Counted from the stretch's first letter, positions 52,966-62,771 are shown. The stretch: DNA of 64,000 bases from Paraburkholderia bannensis NBRC 103871 (GCF_000685015.1 NZ_BAYA01000029.1:47820-111819); one strand, 5' to 3'. Program-made: numbers and translations. The notes: generated by a model not told the origin, from the sequence alone.

Positions 52966-54828
52966 ATGATTACAGCACCGCTTCCGCTCGACGAGGACTT
53001 GCGCCTGCGCGCGCTCAAACGTCTGGACATTCTCGATTCCGAGCCGGAAGAAGCGTTCGACCGCGTCGCGCGGCTGGCCGCACGGGCCTTCGCCGTGCCG
53101 ATCGCGCTGGTGTCGCTGGTCGACGAAGACCGCCAGTGGTTCAAGTCGCATCACGGGCTCGCCGCCTGCGAGACGCCGCGCAGCATGTCGTTCTGCGCGC
53201 ACGCGGTGCTCAGCAAACGCATGCTCGTGGTGGAGGACACCTTCGACGACGAGCGCTTTCTCGACAACCCGCTGGTGCTGGGCGCGCCGTATATCCGCTT
53301 TTACGCGGGCTCGCCGCTGCGCCTCGCGGACGGCCAGGTGATCGGCACGCTGTGCCTGATCGATACGCAGCCGCGCAGCTTCGAAGCGGACGATGCTCAG
53401 GCGCTGGCCGACTACGCGCAACTGATCGAGCGCGAACTCGAAGTGCGCGGCCAGTTGATCCGCTCGCGCACGGCGCACGAGCGCGACCGCCGCTCGCTGG
53501 CGATCAGCGAGGCGCGCTTCACGACCGTCTTCAAGGAGACGCCGATCGGCAATGCGCTGGTCGCGCTCGACGGGCACTTTCTGGAGGTCAATCCGACCTT
53601 CACCGAAATCACCGGCTACGACGAAGCGACGCTGCGCAAGCTGACCTTCGCCGAAGTCACGCACCCGGACGACCTGGCCTCCGACTTCGCGCTGGCGGCG
53701 GAGCTGGTGGCCGGCAAGCAGTCCACCTGCACGACCGAAAAGCGCTATATGCGCCCCGACGGCACGGCGATCTGGGTGAACCTGGCGGTGACGCTGCTGC
53801 GCGACGCCGCGGGCGTGCCGCTGCATTTCATCGCCGCCGTGCAGGACATCGACAGCCGCAAGAAAAGCGAAGAGGCGCTGCGCAACTATCACGTGGAGCT
53901 GGAGGAGCGCGTGCGCGAGCGCACGGCCGAGCTGCGGCGCAGCCGCGACGCGCTCCAGACCATTACGGACAATCTGCCCGTGCTGATCGCCGCCGTGGAT
54001 CGCGACCTGCGCTACCAGTTCAACAACGAGACCTTCAAGCGCGTGCTGGCGCGGCCATCGGCGGCGATGCGCGGCTTGAGCATCCGCGAGACGCTGCGCC
54101 CGGAACTGTTCGAGCAGTTGCAGCCGTTCTTCACGCGCGCGCTGGCGGGCGAGCGCGTGACCTGCAACGAAGTGCGCTACCGGCTGGACGAAGAGCGCAT
54201 CTGGTGCACCACCTACATTCCCGCCGAACGCGAAGGCAAGGTGACGGGCTTTTACGTCGTGTCGCACGACGTCACCGAGCAGCGCCGCACCGAACGCGAA
54301 CTGCGCGAGAACGCGCTGATCGACCCGCTCACGGGGCTGGCGAACCGGCGCGCGCTAGACGAGGAACTGGGCGCGACGCTCGCGCAGGCGAGTCCGTTCG
54401 CGCTCTGTTTTATCGACCTCGACGGATTCAAGGGCATCAACGACCGCTACGGCCACGATACCGGCGACGCGCTGCTGCGCGAGGTCGCGAACCGCCTCAC
54501 GTCGACGGTGCGGGCGGGCGATTTCGTGAGCCGTCCAGGCGGCGACGAGTTCGTGGTGATGAGTCGCGGCGTGACCGAGGCGGCGAGCGCGGAGCGCATT
54601 GCCCGGGCGCTCTGCGAGGCGCTGGCGGGGCCGCTGGTGGCGGGCGGCGAGGTGATCGAATGCAGCGCGAGCGTGGGCGTGGCGCTGCACGGCGCGAACG
54701 AAAGCGGCGTGGGCCCCGACGAGGCGCTGTGTCTTGCCGATGCGGCGATGTACGAAGCCAAGCGGGCGGGCCGCAATACGTGGCGCCTGGCGCGACAGGC
54801 GGCGCGCTCGACGCTGGTTGCGCAATAG
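52966..54828 (+). CDS. GAF-PAS-PAS-GGDEF diguanylate cyclase
   Basis: A 620-residue cytosolic protein: a GAF domain (about 20-160, with SMSFCAHAVLSKRMLVVEDT), PAS domain 1 (about 180-300), a coiled connector (LEERVRERTAELRRS), PAS domain 2 (about 335-450) and a GGDEF domain. The signature GGDEF is intact at 525-529, and RAGD at 516-519 forms the inhibitory I-site five residues before it. It should make c-di-GMP and be subject to product inhibition. Its effectors are unknown. It is followed after 400 bases by the heme oxygenase gene. Confidence 0.95.
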   Translation: MITAPLPLDEDLRLRALKRLDILDSEPEEAFDRVARLAARAFAVPIALVSLVDEDRQWFKSHHGLAACETPRSMSFCAHAVLSKRMLVVEDTFDDERFLDNPLVLGAPYIRFYAGSPLRLADGQVIGTLCLIDTQPRSFEADDAQALADYAQLIERELEVRGQLIRSRTAHERDRRSLAISEARFTTVFKETPIGNALVALDGHFLEVNPTFTEITGYDEATLRKLTFAEVTHPDDLASDFALAAELVAGKQSTCTTEKRYMRPDGTAIWVNLAVTLLRDAAGVPLHFIAAVQDIDSRKKSEEALRNYHVELEERVRERTAELRRSRDALQTITDNLPVLIAAVDRDLRYQFNNETFKRVLARPSAAMRGLSIRETLRPELFEQLQPFFTRALAGERVTCNEVRYRLDEERIWCTTYIPAEREGKVTGFYVVSHDVTEQRRTERELRENALIDPLTGLANRRALDEELGATLAQASPFALCFIDLDGFKGINDRYGHDTGDALLREVANRLTSTVRAGDFVSRPGGDEFVVMSRGVTEAASAERIARALCEALAGPLVAGGEVIECSASVGVALHGANESGVGPDEALCLADAAMYEAKRAGRNTWRLARQAARSTLVAQ

Positions 54829-55232
54829 GGCCGTGAAGTGGGCAGCCCCGTGCAATAGCCACACGAAATAAGGGCACGCTGCGCGCCAGTTCCGGACGCA
54901 AGGCTCGGGAACGGAAACTGCTGCTGAGCGCCGCAATGGTCTGGTAGCGGCTTTGCGGCAGCTTTACCCTGGACGCCGGTGCGGATTTCGCGCACCGCCG
55001 TGCGCAAATCCGACTGTGACGCGATAATGCCCTGATTCCGCGAGCGCAATCGCGAAAGGGCACGCGCCCGCCGTGTGCTTCGGTTCGCCGCCGCTCGCAT
55101 CGACGACTACCGGAACCAGAAAACGCGTTGCGTGCGATGAAGCCTCGATGAAACCTCGTTGATCCATTCGCGCGCCCGCGGCCCCGTTTTCACGCACGTA
55201 CGTTTGCACGTTTGCCCACCCGGACTTGACCC
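54829..55232. other. Intergenic region before the heme oxygenase gene
   Basis: No gene, hairpin with a T-tract or clear promoter is seen in these 404 bases. The frames here are chance open frames in GC-rich DNA. Confidence 0.5.
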
Positions 55233-55895
55233 GTGACCGCACTTCGATCCGCAGCCGAATCCTCGTTCGTCGACGTCCTTGGCGCTTTGCGCCTGGCTAC
55301 CGCGTCTCGCCACGAAAGCGCCGAGCGCGCCATGCCGCTCGCCGTCGCCGCGCCCACACTGGCCAATTACCAGCAGCATTTGCAGGTGTTGCACGCCTGG
55401 CTTGCCCCGCTCGATGCCTGGTTGCAGCGCTTCGACGATGGCCCGCAAGATCCCGCCTTGCTGCCGCCGCTGGCGCGTCTCGCACTGATCGAGCGCGACC
55501 TCGCGCATCCGGCGTTGCAGGGCGCGAAAGGTAGCCCAGGGCGTACACCGCCCGTCGCGGCCTCCCAGCCGCTTGCTGCCCTGGAAGCGGGCGCGGCGTG
55601 GCGCTGGGGCGCCTGCTATGTCATCGAAGGCTCGCAACTGGGTGGCGCGGTGCTGCTGCGTCGTTATGCCGGCACCTTCGCGCCCCATCCCCTCGATTAC
55701 CTGAGCGGCGACGGCAACGCACCCGGCCCGCGCTGGCACGCCTTCGTCGCCGCCATGCGCCGCGCCGTGCATACGCCGCGCGACGTCGATCTTGCCTGCG
55801 CGGGCGCGCGCGCCGCGTTCGACCGGCTGATCGCGCTGTTGCCCGACGTTGCGCCCGCTGCCGCGCCCGCCGCGTCGCGCGCGGTGACCGCCTGA
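55233..55895 (+). CDS. bphO: Biliverdin-producing heme oxygenase
   Basis: The 220-residue protein is a bacterial heme oxygenase: the proximal heme ligand is the His in TASRHESAE near residue 29, and GACYVIEGSQLGGAVLLRRY forms the distal-side helix signature. It opens heme to biliverdin, the chromophore of the bacteriophytochrome encoded 4 kb away. Start is a GTG at 55233; no nearby in-frame ATG fits the N-terminal helix. The sensor kinase gene follows after 52 bases. Confidence 0.88.
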   Translation: MTALRSAAESSFVDVLGALRLATASRHESAERAMPLAVAAPTLANYQQHLQVLHAWLAPLDAWLQRFDDGPQDPALLPPLARLALIERDLAHPALQGAKGSPGRTPPVAASQPLAALEAGAAWRWGACYVIEGSQLGGAVLLRRYAGTFAPHPLDYLSGDGNAPGPRWHAFVAAMRRAVHTPRDVDLACAGARAAFDRLIALLPDVAPAAAPAASRAVTA

Positions 55896-55947
55896 GCGCT
55901 CGCCGCGCGAGCAACGTCCAGCGAATCACGCAACGTCACGCGACATC

Positions 55948-57624
55948 ATGTACGAGCCTTTGCCTGACCTACCGGCTTCCGGAGCGGCTGCTTCAGACGT
56001 TCCCGCGCCCGGCGCGGACGTCGGCGACATCTTCGAAGCGCTGCCCGACGCCTGGCTCGTGCTCGACGCCAGCATGCAGGTCGTCGCCGCCAATCGTGCC
56101 TATCTCGCGCTGGTGTCGAGCGAGCGCGCAGCGGTGATCGGGCGCTCGGTCTACGAGATCAACCAGGCGGGTTCGGCGGCGCAGCGCGAGGCGCGGCGTC
56201 GGTGGCTCGACGCGATGCTCGGCGACGGCGTGCCCGGCGAGAGCCGCCTGGGCCCGCCGATCCGCTACGACCTCGCCGGTGACGACGCCGGCCCGCGCGT
56301 GCCGCGCTACTGGCAGGTGCGCGTGACGCTGATGGCCACCGCGCGCGGCGAGCGTCTGTTCGGCCTGTGCGTGCACGACATCAGCGAGCGCATGGAGGAC
56401 GAGGCGCGCGAGCAGCGCGAGCGCGCCAAGCTGCGCTCGCAGGCGCGGCTGCGCCAGGTGCTGATGGAAGAGGCCAACGAACAGTTGCGCCTGCAACAGG
56501 AGCAGTTGCAGCATGCGCTGGCGTTCGCGAGCGTCGGCGCGTGGGAGTTGCAGACGCAGACCGGCGTGTTCACCTGCAACGACCAGTTCAAGATGCTGCT
56601 GGGCCTGCCCGCTGCCGCGACCATCACGGAATCGCGTCTGTTCGGCGAACTGATCGACGTGGAGTATCGCGAGCGCGTGCGTTACGCCTTCGACGCCGCG
56701 CGTTTCGCCGATGCGCCGGTCGAAGTGGACTTTCGCGTGACGTGGCCCAATCGCGAGCGGCACTGGGTGCTGCTGCGCGCGGCGCGTCCGCGCGGCAGCG
56801 ACGCGCAAGCTGCGGAAGCAGGCGGCGCGACGGCGTCGGTCATCGGCCTCGCGCTCGATATCTCGATGCGCAAGGAATCCGAGCTGGAGCACCAGGCGGC
56901 GGCGGTGACCGAGCGCGCCGCGCGCGAGCGCAGCGAAGAAGCCACGCGCGCGATGGATCACTTCGTCGCTGCCGTGAGTCACGAACTGCGCTCGCCGCTG
57001 GGCGCGATTCAATCGTGGGCGACGCTGCTGCAGCGCTCCGGCGACCTCGCGCACATGGCGCGCGCGGGCACGGTGATCGAGCGCAACGCGCGCCAGCTTG
57101 CATTGATGGTCGACGACCTGCTCGACAGCGGCGCGATTGCGACCGGCAAGCTTTCCATCGAGCTTGCGCCGGTCGACCTGGGCGCGCTGGCAGGCAATAT
57201 CGCCGAGGACATGCGTATTCGCATCGAGGAAAAGGGCGTGCGCCTCGTGGCCGACAAACTCGAATCGTGCATCGTCATGGCCGACGAAAAGCGCTTGCGC
57301 CAGGTGATCTGGAACCTGATGACCAATGCGCTCAAGTTCAGCGAGTCAGGCGAGATCGTCGTGAGCGTGAGCGTCGATGCGGCGGCGGCGGGCACGGCGC
57401 AATTGAGCGTGCGCGACTCGGGACGCGGCATCGCGCCCGATGTGCTGGAGCGCATCTTCGAGCGCTTCTACCAGGCGGGCGGCAGTGGCCGCGCGTCAGG
57501 CCTGGGCCTGGGTTTGTGGCTCGCGCGCAGCATCGTGCGCCTGCACGGCGGCGCGATCTGGGCCGAAAGCGCGGGCGAGGGCCAGGGCGCGACTTTCCGC
57601 GTGAGCTTGCCGCGTTATCGCTAG
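55948..57624 (+). CDS. PAS-PAS sensor histidine kinase
   Basis: The 558-residue soluble kinase has an N-terminal PAS domain (about 30-150), a coiled coil, a second PAS domain (about 185-305), then the H-box with His345 (AVSHELRSPLGAI), N-box WNLMTNALKFSESG and ATP boxes DSGRGI, FERFYQAG and GLGLGLWLA. No membrane helix or receiver is present. It follows the heme oxygenase gene, so a role in light or redox signalling is possible but not shown. Partner response regulator unknown. Confidence 0.93.
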   Translation: MYEPLPDLPASGAAASDVPAPGADVGDIFEALPDAWLVLDASMQVVAANRAYLALVSSERAAVIGRSVYEINQAGSAAQREARRRWLDAMLGDGVPGESRLGPPIRYDLAGDDAGPRVPRYWQVRVTLMATARGERLFGLCVHDISERMEDEAREQRERAKLRSQARLRQVLMEEANEQLRLQQEQLQHALAFASVGAWELQTQTGVFTCNDQFKMLLGLPAAATITESRLFGELIDVEYRERVRYAFDAARFADAPVEVDFRVTWPNRERHWVLLRAARPRGSDAQAAEAGGATASVIGLALDISMRKESELEHQAAAVTERAARERSEEATRAMDHFVAAVSHELRSPLGAIQSWATLLQRSGDLAHMARAGTVIERNARQLALMVDDLLDSGAIATGKLSIELAPVDLGALAGNIAEDMRIRIEEKGVRLVADKLESCIVMADEKRLRQVIWNLMTNALKFSESGEIVVSVSVDAAAAGTAQLSVRDSGRGIAPDVLERIFERFYQAGGSGRASGLGLGLWLARSIVRLHGGAIWAESAGEGQGATFRVSLPRYR

Positions 57625-57697
57625 TGCGTGCCGCCCACGCGCTCAACCGGGCGGTGCGGGCGGTAAAATCCGCGCTTTACGCTCACCCCAGGCTGCC

Positions 57698-58069
57698 ATG
57701 ACCGATTCCTCGCCCACCACGCCGCTCGACGCGCTCATGCAGCAGGTGCTCGCGTTTCGCGAAGCGCGCGACTGGCAGCAGTTCCACACGCTGCGTAACC
57801 TGATCGTCTCGACCAGCATCGAGGCAGGCGAGCTGCTCGAAACGATCCAGTGGAAGGACGATGCGCAGATCGCCGCGATGCTCGCCGATCCGCAGGGACT
57901 CGCGCACCTCAAGCAGGAATGCGCCGATGTCTTCATTTATCTGCTGCTGGTGGCGCACACAGCCGGTTTCGACCTGGTGCAGGCCGCCGCCGACAAGGTG
58001 CGCGTGAACGAAACGCGCTATCCGGCCGACAAGGCGCGCGGCAACGCGAAGAAACATAGCGAGCTTTGA
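57698..58069 (+). CDS. MazG-like nucleotide pyrophosphohydrolase
   Basis: A 123-residue all-alpha NTP pyrophosphatase. The EAGELLETIQW and ECADVFIYLLL helices provide the ExxE and ExxD metal motif of the MazG / dCTP pyrophosphatase group. It hydrolyses non-canonical or excess dNTPs to monophosphates (family knowledge). Its stop overlaps the ATG of the following membrane protein gene, so the two are translationally coupled. Confidence 0.9.
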   Translation: MTDSSPTTPLDALMQQVLAFREARDWQQFHTLRNLIVSTSIEAGELLETIQWKDDAQIAAMLADPQGLAHLKQECADVFIYLLLVAHTAGFDLVQAAADKVRVNETRYPADKARGNAKKHSEL

Positions 58070-58779
58070 TGCGGGTTTTGTCGGGGTTAGGCCGCTGGCT
58101 GTGCGGCATCGCGCTGGCGGCCGGTGTGGCGCTTGCGTGGCTCGCTGCCTCGCTGCTTTGCTGGCCGCTTTTGATCGCGCTGCAACGTCTTGGCGCGTGG
58201 CTGTTCATTGCGCATGCGCGCGGCTCGTATCGCAGTCTCGACACCATCGCGAACGCCACGCTGATGGACTTTCCGCGTACTTGGCAGGGGGCCTTGTCGG
58301 TGCCGTTTATCGACGCGCCGCTCGGCTTTTTCATCCTGTTCTGGGCGCTGGGCTGCGCGGTGGTGGGCTCGAACGCAATCGACGACTGGCGCAAGGCGCA
58401 CGCGCGCAAACGCAGAAAACCCGTGCGTACGCCGCGCGAGATCGTGTGGCGCACCGTGCGGCAAGGGCTGATCGTGACGGCGGTGTTCTGCGTGATCTGT
58501 GCGCCGTTCCTGCGCCGCTACGAGATCGTCACGCAGGACGCGCTTTATACGCGCGGGGTGTTCGACTGGCGTGAGCACGCATATGCGCTCGATACGCTCA
58601 CGCGCATTACCGTCGATGCGCAAGGGCGCGGCCCGGTGCTATGGCGTTTCGAATTCGCGCCGGGCGAATCCTTCACGACCACCGGGCCCGATCGCAGCGT
58701 GCTGGAAGCGCTGCTTGCGCGACCGCACGTCGGATCGAACGTGCGCGTCGACGCCACGGGTCTGCATCTGGTGAGGTGA
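58069..58779 (+). CDS. Hypothetical two-to-three-helix membrane protein
   Basis: A 236-residue protein with hydrophobic segments at about 10-45, 86-106 and 133-150, basic loops (HARKRRKPVRTPREIVW) and a C-terminal globular region (RYEIVTQDALYTRG ... VDATGLHLVR). No known family is recognised. The ATG at 58069 overlaps the MazG-like stop; the TTG one codon earlier is less likely. Probably in the inner membrane with its tail outside or in the cytosol. Confidence 0.75.
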   Translation: MRVLSGLGRWLCGIALAAGVALAWLAASLLCWPLLIALQRLGAWLFIAHARGSYRSLDTIANATLMDFPRTWQGALSVPFIDAPLGFFILFWALGCAVVGSNAIDDWRKAHARKRRKPVRTPREIVWRTVRQGLIVTAVFCVICAPFLRRYEIVTQDALYTRGVFDWREHAYALDTLTRITVDAQGRGPVLWRFEFAPGESFTTTGPDRSVLEALLARPHVGSNVRVDATGLHLVR

Positions 58780-58792
58780 TACGCCGGTTTAT

Positions 58793-58847
58793 CGGCTGTA
58801 TTTAGCGCCTGCACTTAGTGGCTGCATTTATCGACTGCATTTATCGA
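58793..58847. repeat. 13-bp imperfect tandem repeat, four units
   Basis: Four adjacent 13-base units run from 58793 to 58844: CGGCTGTATTTAG, CGCCTGCACTTAG, TGGCTGCATTTAT and CGACTGCATTTAT. The last one overlaps the stop codon region of the convergent response regulator. The repeat lies between two convergent genes. Confidence 0.8.
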
Positions 58848-59278
58848 CTATAGGGCGGCGGCTCATTGAGCACGGCCCAGAACACGCCCAGATCGTTGAT
58901 GGCGTCCATGAAGTCGTCGAACTCGACGGGCTTCACGACGTAGGCGTTCACGCCCAGATCGTAGCTGCGCAGCAGGTCTTTCTCTTCGCGCGACGAGGTG
59001 AGCATGACGACGGGTACGCGCCGCAGCCGCGCGTCTTCGCGCACGACCTTGAGCACCTCATGGCCGTCGAGCTTGGGCAGCTTCTTGTCGAGCAGGATCA
59101 CCGCGGGGTTTTCGTCGGCGCGATCGGCCCACTGGCCTTCGCGGCGCAGATAGTCGAGCGCTTCCGCACCGTCACGCAGCGCCACCACCGGATTCGCGAG
59201 CCGGGCCTTTTCGAGCGCGATCAACGTCAGCTCGATATCGTTGGGATTGTCTTCCACCAGCAGGATGGGTCTTAACAC
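58841..59278 (-). CDS. Single-domain response regulator (Rcp1-type, phytochrome-linked)
   Basis: The 145-residue receiver has the acidic pocket VEDNPND, the phosphoacceptor in VILLDKKLPKLDG, the Thr in MLTSSREE and the Lys in YVVKPVEF. This Rcp1-like layout with an N-x-x-D helix is typical of response regulators next to bacteriophytochromes. The LLDKKLP variant of the usual LLDLNLP is common in the subgroup. Start is GTG with AGGAAGG before it. It lies 74 bases downstream of the phytochrome gene and should be its phosphate acceptor. Confidence 0.92.
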   Translation of the reverse strand: MLRPILLVEDNPNDIELTLIALEKARLANPVVALRDGAEALDYLRREGQWADRADENPAVILLDKKLPKLDGHEVLKVVREDARLRRVPVVMLTSSREEKDLLRSYDLGVNAYVVKPVEFDDFMDAINDLGVFWAVLNEPPPYSR

Positions 59279-59352
59279 GACGCTTTCCTTCCTCTACCGC
59301 GCATAGGCGCGCAAAAACTTGAACAACTGCGTTTTCAACTTCGCTTTTCAAT

Positions 59353-61812
59353 TCATTCGGGCTTGCGCACATTCCTGAACGGCTGCGTGTCCGGCGACAC
59401 CGACGCAAGCCGCGCCACTGCCGCCGCCGCGGATTCGCCATCGAGCGCGCCGTTCTGCGCGGGCGGCGCAGCGGCGGTGCGCGGAATCGCGAACGAGACC
59501 GTTGTGCCCACATCGAGCTTGCCGTCGGCCCAGGCCTGGCCGCCGTGTCGCTCGACGATGCGCTTGACGCTGGCCAGCCCGATGCCCGTGCCTTCGAAAT
59601 CCTCGAAGCGATGCAGCCGCTGGAACACGCCAAACAGCTTGCCGACATAGCGCGCGTCGAAGCCCACGCCGTTGTCGCGTACGAACACGATGTCGTGATC
59701 GGCGAGCGGCGTATCGCTTTCGCCCGCGTGGCAGCCGATTTCGATTATCGCAGGGTCATCGGCGCTCGCATGGTTGCGCGTGAACTTGACGGCGTTGTCG
59801 ATCAGGTTGCGCAGCACCACGTGCATGAGCACCGGATCCACGGTGAGCGCGTGCAGCGGAGCGACACGCCATTCGATCGCGCGCTGCGGATGATCGCGCT
59901 GCTGGTCGGCGACGAGTTCGCCCACCAGCCGGTTCATGTCCACGCGCTGCTTGTGAAGCGCGGCGCGGCCCATCTGCGAGAACGCGAGCAGGTCGTCGAC
60001 GAGCTTGCCGCCGAAGCGCGCCGAGTCCGCGATGCGCTCGACAAAATGCTGCCCGCGCGTCGAGAGATTGTCGCTTTCGTTGCGCGCGAGCAGATCGGCG
60101 AAACCGGCGATATGGCGCAGCGGCGCACGCAGGTCGTGCGAGACCGTGTACGAGAAGCCTTCGAGCTCCTCGTTCGCGCGGCCCAGTTCGAGCGCGAGCT
60201 GGGCGAGTTCTTCGGCGCGGCGCAAGACGATGTCGAGCAGCGCGGCGCGAAATTCCAGCGCGATTTCCTGCTCGGCGGCGTGCCAGGGCAGCGAGCGCTC
60301 GCGCACCACCTCCGTCCAGACGTCGAAGCTCGCGCGCGGCGACAGCGCGCTGGCCTGGCTCGCCAGTTTCTCGCGCGGGTTGCCGGCCCACTTGAGCGCG
60401 CGCACGACCTCCGGGCGGAACCAGATCACGTAATTGCGAAAGAGCCGCGAAATCGACACGGCGAGCATGCCGGCGGCGTCGTGATGGAACGGCACGCCCG
60501 CGGCCTGCGCGAACTGGTCGACGGCGGTGATCTCGCCGCTCTGGCCGTCGAGCCAGCTGAGGATCTGCTCGATCTGCGCGGTGTCGGGCGTCGTGCCGAC
60601 GGTGACGATGCGTCCGTCGAACACGATGGCCGCGCCCGCCGCGTTGGCGAGTCCAAGCAGGTCGTGCGGCTCGGCGCACAGCGCGCTCACGAAGTGCTCG
60701 CTGTTGGCCATGGCCGCGAGCAGGCGCGACAGACGGCGGCGCAGCTCCAGCCGGTATTCGGCCTGCGTGCGGTCTTCGCATGCCTCGATCTGCAACGAGA
60801 GCATCTGCGCGATGTGTTCGCAGGCCGCGCGCACTTCGAAGGCGGGCACGCGGGCGCTTTCGTGATGGCACGAAATGAGGCCCCAGAGCTGCCCGCGCAC
60901 CACGATCGACATGGACATCGACGAGCCGGTGCCCATGTTCTTCATGTACTGCACGTGCACCGGCGAGACGCTGCGCAGCGACGCCCATGTGAGATCGGTC
61001 GCGCGGCCCGTGGCCGGGTGCAGCGGCGGCACGAGCGGCACGCTTGCGTAATCGGCGTCGGCGATCAGGCGGATACGGTTGTGCACATAGAGCGCGCGCG
61101 CCTGGGCAGGGATGTCCGCTGCGGGGAAGTGCTGGTCGAGATACGACGCGTAACCCGGATCGAGCGCCTGGGCGATGACGTGGCCGTTGCCTTCGTCGTC
61201 GAAGCTGTAGACGAGCGTGCGGCCAAAGCCGGTAATGCGCTTGACCTCGCTGGCGGCGAGGCGCGCGAGATCGTCGACGCCCGCGCTCTGCTGCAGGCCG
61301 CGCAAGAAGGTGCGCACGAGCGGATAGAGCGACGAGAACACATCGGCGGTGCCAAGCGCCGGTTCGAGCTCGACGATGGCGATGCCGTCGTAGCGATGCA
61401 CGACGATGGCCAGCGGCGGGTGGGCGGCAGCGCCGGTCGACGCATCGGTGCCGGAAACGCGCATATCGCGTGTCTCGCGTGTAGCGCGCATATCGCGCGG
61501 ATCGGCGATCGTGCCGACGAGGCGCGGCGTGCCATCCGAACCCGGCTCCGCGAGCGCGGCAAGCGTCGCCTGCGAGGCGTGCTCGCCGACGATGCGCGCA
61601 AACGGTTCGCCGAGCAGCGCCTGCGCGCTCGCGCTCACGCCGGCGGACGCAGTCACGAGTTCAGCCGCATTTGTGCTCAGTTGCACGATGCGGCCAGCGT
61701 CGTCGAGGCTAAACAGATACCCGTGCGGCTGGATGCTGCCGGGCACGTGGATCGGCTCGCTGGCGCAGTCGGCCGGTGCGGCGTGCGCGCCAGGAGGCGC
61801 CGGATGGGTCAT
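59353..61812 (-). CDS. bphP: Bacteriophytochrome histidine kinase
   Basis: An 819-residue red/far-red photoreceptor: a PAS domain with the biliverdin-binding Cys16 (DCASEPIHVPGSIQPHG), a GAF domain with PAADIPAQARALY (about 135-310), a PHY domain (about 320-510) and a kinase with His559 (VSHDLRAPLRHIAG), N-box LRNLIDNAVKF and ATP boxes DNGVGF and GTGIGLASVK. The Cys in the N-terminal extension rather than in GAF is typical of bacterial biliverdin phytochromes. Its likely partner is the single-domain regulator downstream; heme oxygenase at 55233 supplies chromophore. Confidence 0.96.
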   Translation of the reverse strand: MTHPAPPGAHAAPADCASEPIHVPGSIQPHGYLFSLDDAGRIVQLSTNAAELVTASAGVSASAQALLGEPFARIVGEHASQATLAALAEPGSDGTPRLVGTIADPRDMRATRETRDMRVSGTDASTGAAAHPPLAIVVHRYDGIAIVELEPALGTADVFSSLYPLVRTFLRGLQQSAGVDDLARLAASEVKRITGFGRTLVYSFDDEGNGHVIAQALDPGYASYLDQHFPAADIPAQARALYVHNRIRLIADADYASVPLVPPLHPATGRATDLTWASLRSVSPVHVQYMKNMGTGSSMSMSIVVRGQLWGLISCHHESARVPAFEVRAACEHIAQMLSLQIEACEDRTQAEYRLELRRRLSRLLAAMANSEHFVSALCAEPHDLLGLANAAGAAIVFDGRIVTVGTTPDTAQIEQILSWLDGQSGEITAVDQFAQAAGVPFHHDAAGMLAVSISRLFRNYVIWFRPEVVRALKWAGNPREKLASQASALSPRASFDVWTEVVRERSLPWHAAEQEIALEFRAALLDIVLRRAEELAQLALELGRANEELEGFSYTVSHDLRAPLRHIAGFADLLARNESDNLSTRGQHFVERIADSARFGGKLVDDLLAFSQMGRAALHKQRVDMNRLVGELVADQQRDHPQRAIEWRVAPLHALTVDPVLMHVVLRNLIDNAVKFTRNHASADDPAIIEIGCHAGESDTPLADHDIVFVRDNGVGFDARYVGKLFGVFQRLHRFEDFEGTGIGLASVKRIVERHGGQAWADGKLDVGTTVSFAIPRTAAAPPAQNGALDGESAAAAVARLASVSPDTQPFRNVRKPE

Positions 61813-62006
61813 GAAGGCTCCGTGGAGGGACGCGGGTCAAGCGCGTTCCGCAATGCTGGCGTGGGCGCGCAGCGTGGCCGCGCGCAGATTCTGAACAGTT
61901 GTAGCAAGGCGCGTGCCGCGCTTTCGGAATTTTCTCGTTCCGTGCCGGGCGGCGGATTGCCAACATGGCGGCCTCGACTATGTCATGCACGCCAAGGCTT
62001 ATGCAA

Positions 62007-62756
62007 ATGAATCCCGCCATCGTCGTCATCCCCACCACCGGCGCGCCCGAACTCGAACAGGCTGTGCGGTCGGTGCTCGACCAGAGCGTGCCCACCGACG
62101 TGCTCGTGATCTTCGACGGCCCTGGGTTCGCGCGGCCGCTCGCGTTGCCCGCCGATGAGCGCATCCACACGCTGGTGCTGCCGTTCAACACCGGCGCGAA
62201 TCGCACGGCACGCATTCCCGAATCGCAGAAACAGCACTGGTTCGGCGCGCGCGTGATGTGCGCGGCGGGCTACCTCGTCAACAACGACTACGCGATGATG
62301 CTCGACCAGGACAACTGGCTGCGCGCCGATCACGTCGCGACGTGCCTGGCGGCCATCGAATCGCGCTCCGCCGGTTCGCTGCAATGGGTGTATGCGCTGC
62401 GCACGATCCATCGCAAGGACGGCAGCTTCGTCTGTCGCGACGAGTGCGAAAGCATCGGCCCGCGCGATGGCGTGAGCGGCTGCCTGATCGACACGAGCTG
62501 CTACTTCTTCCGCACGGACTTTCTCCTGAAGACCTCACACCTCTGGCTTTGGGGCTGGGGCGGCGACCGCCGCTTTCTGCTGCGGCTCGTGCAGGCCTAC
62601 GGCATGGACGTGTTCAAGGGAACGGGCCGCTATACCGTGCATTACCGGCTGGGCGGCAACGAGCATTCCACCCAGGACGAGTCGTTTGTCGTCGAAGGCA
62701 ACGCGCACATGCGTGCCCAATATGGAACAGGGATCTTGCCGTGGGCGGCGGAGTGA
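62007..62756 (+). CDS. Glycosyltransferase family 2-like protein
   Basis: A 249-residue protein with an N-terminal GT-A type Rossmann start (AIVVIPTTGAPELEQAVRSV) and a DQD-like motif in MMLDQDNWLRADHV that could coordinate a metal-nucleotide sugar. The Trp/Gly-rich LWLWGWGGDRRFL and HYRLGGNEHSTQDESF blocks are in the second half. Family-2-like glycosyl transfer is likely; donor and acceptor unknown. In-frame ATG codons occur at 61965, 62001 and 62007; AAGG nine bases before 62007 favours it. Convergent with the glgX gene. Confidence 0.7.
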   Translation: MNPAIVVIPTTGAPELEQAVRSVLDQSVPTDVLVIFDGPGFARPLALPADERIHTLVLPFNTGANRTARIPESQKQHWFGARVMCAAGYLVNNDYAMMLDQDNWLRADHVATCLAAIESRSAGSLQWVYALRTIHRKDGSFVCRDECESIGPRDGVSGCLIDTSCYFFRTDFLLKTSHLWLWGWGGDRRFLLRLVQAYGMDVFKGTGRYTVHYRLGGNEHSTQDESFVVEGNAHMRAQYGTGILPWAAE

Positions 62757-62771
62757 TCCCGCTACGCCAGC

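Noticed and set aside
59545..62010. Long open frame antisense to the bacteriophytochrome gene (about 820 codons)
   Set aside because: Shadow frame with no recognisable domain; the phytochrome on the other strand explains the region.
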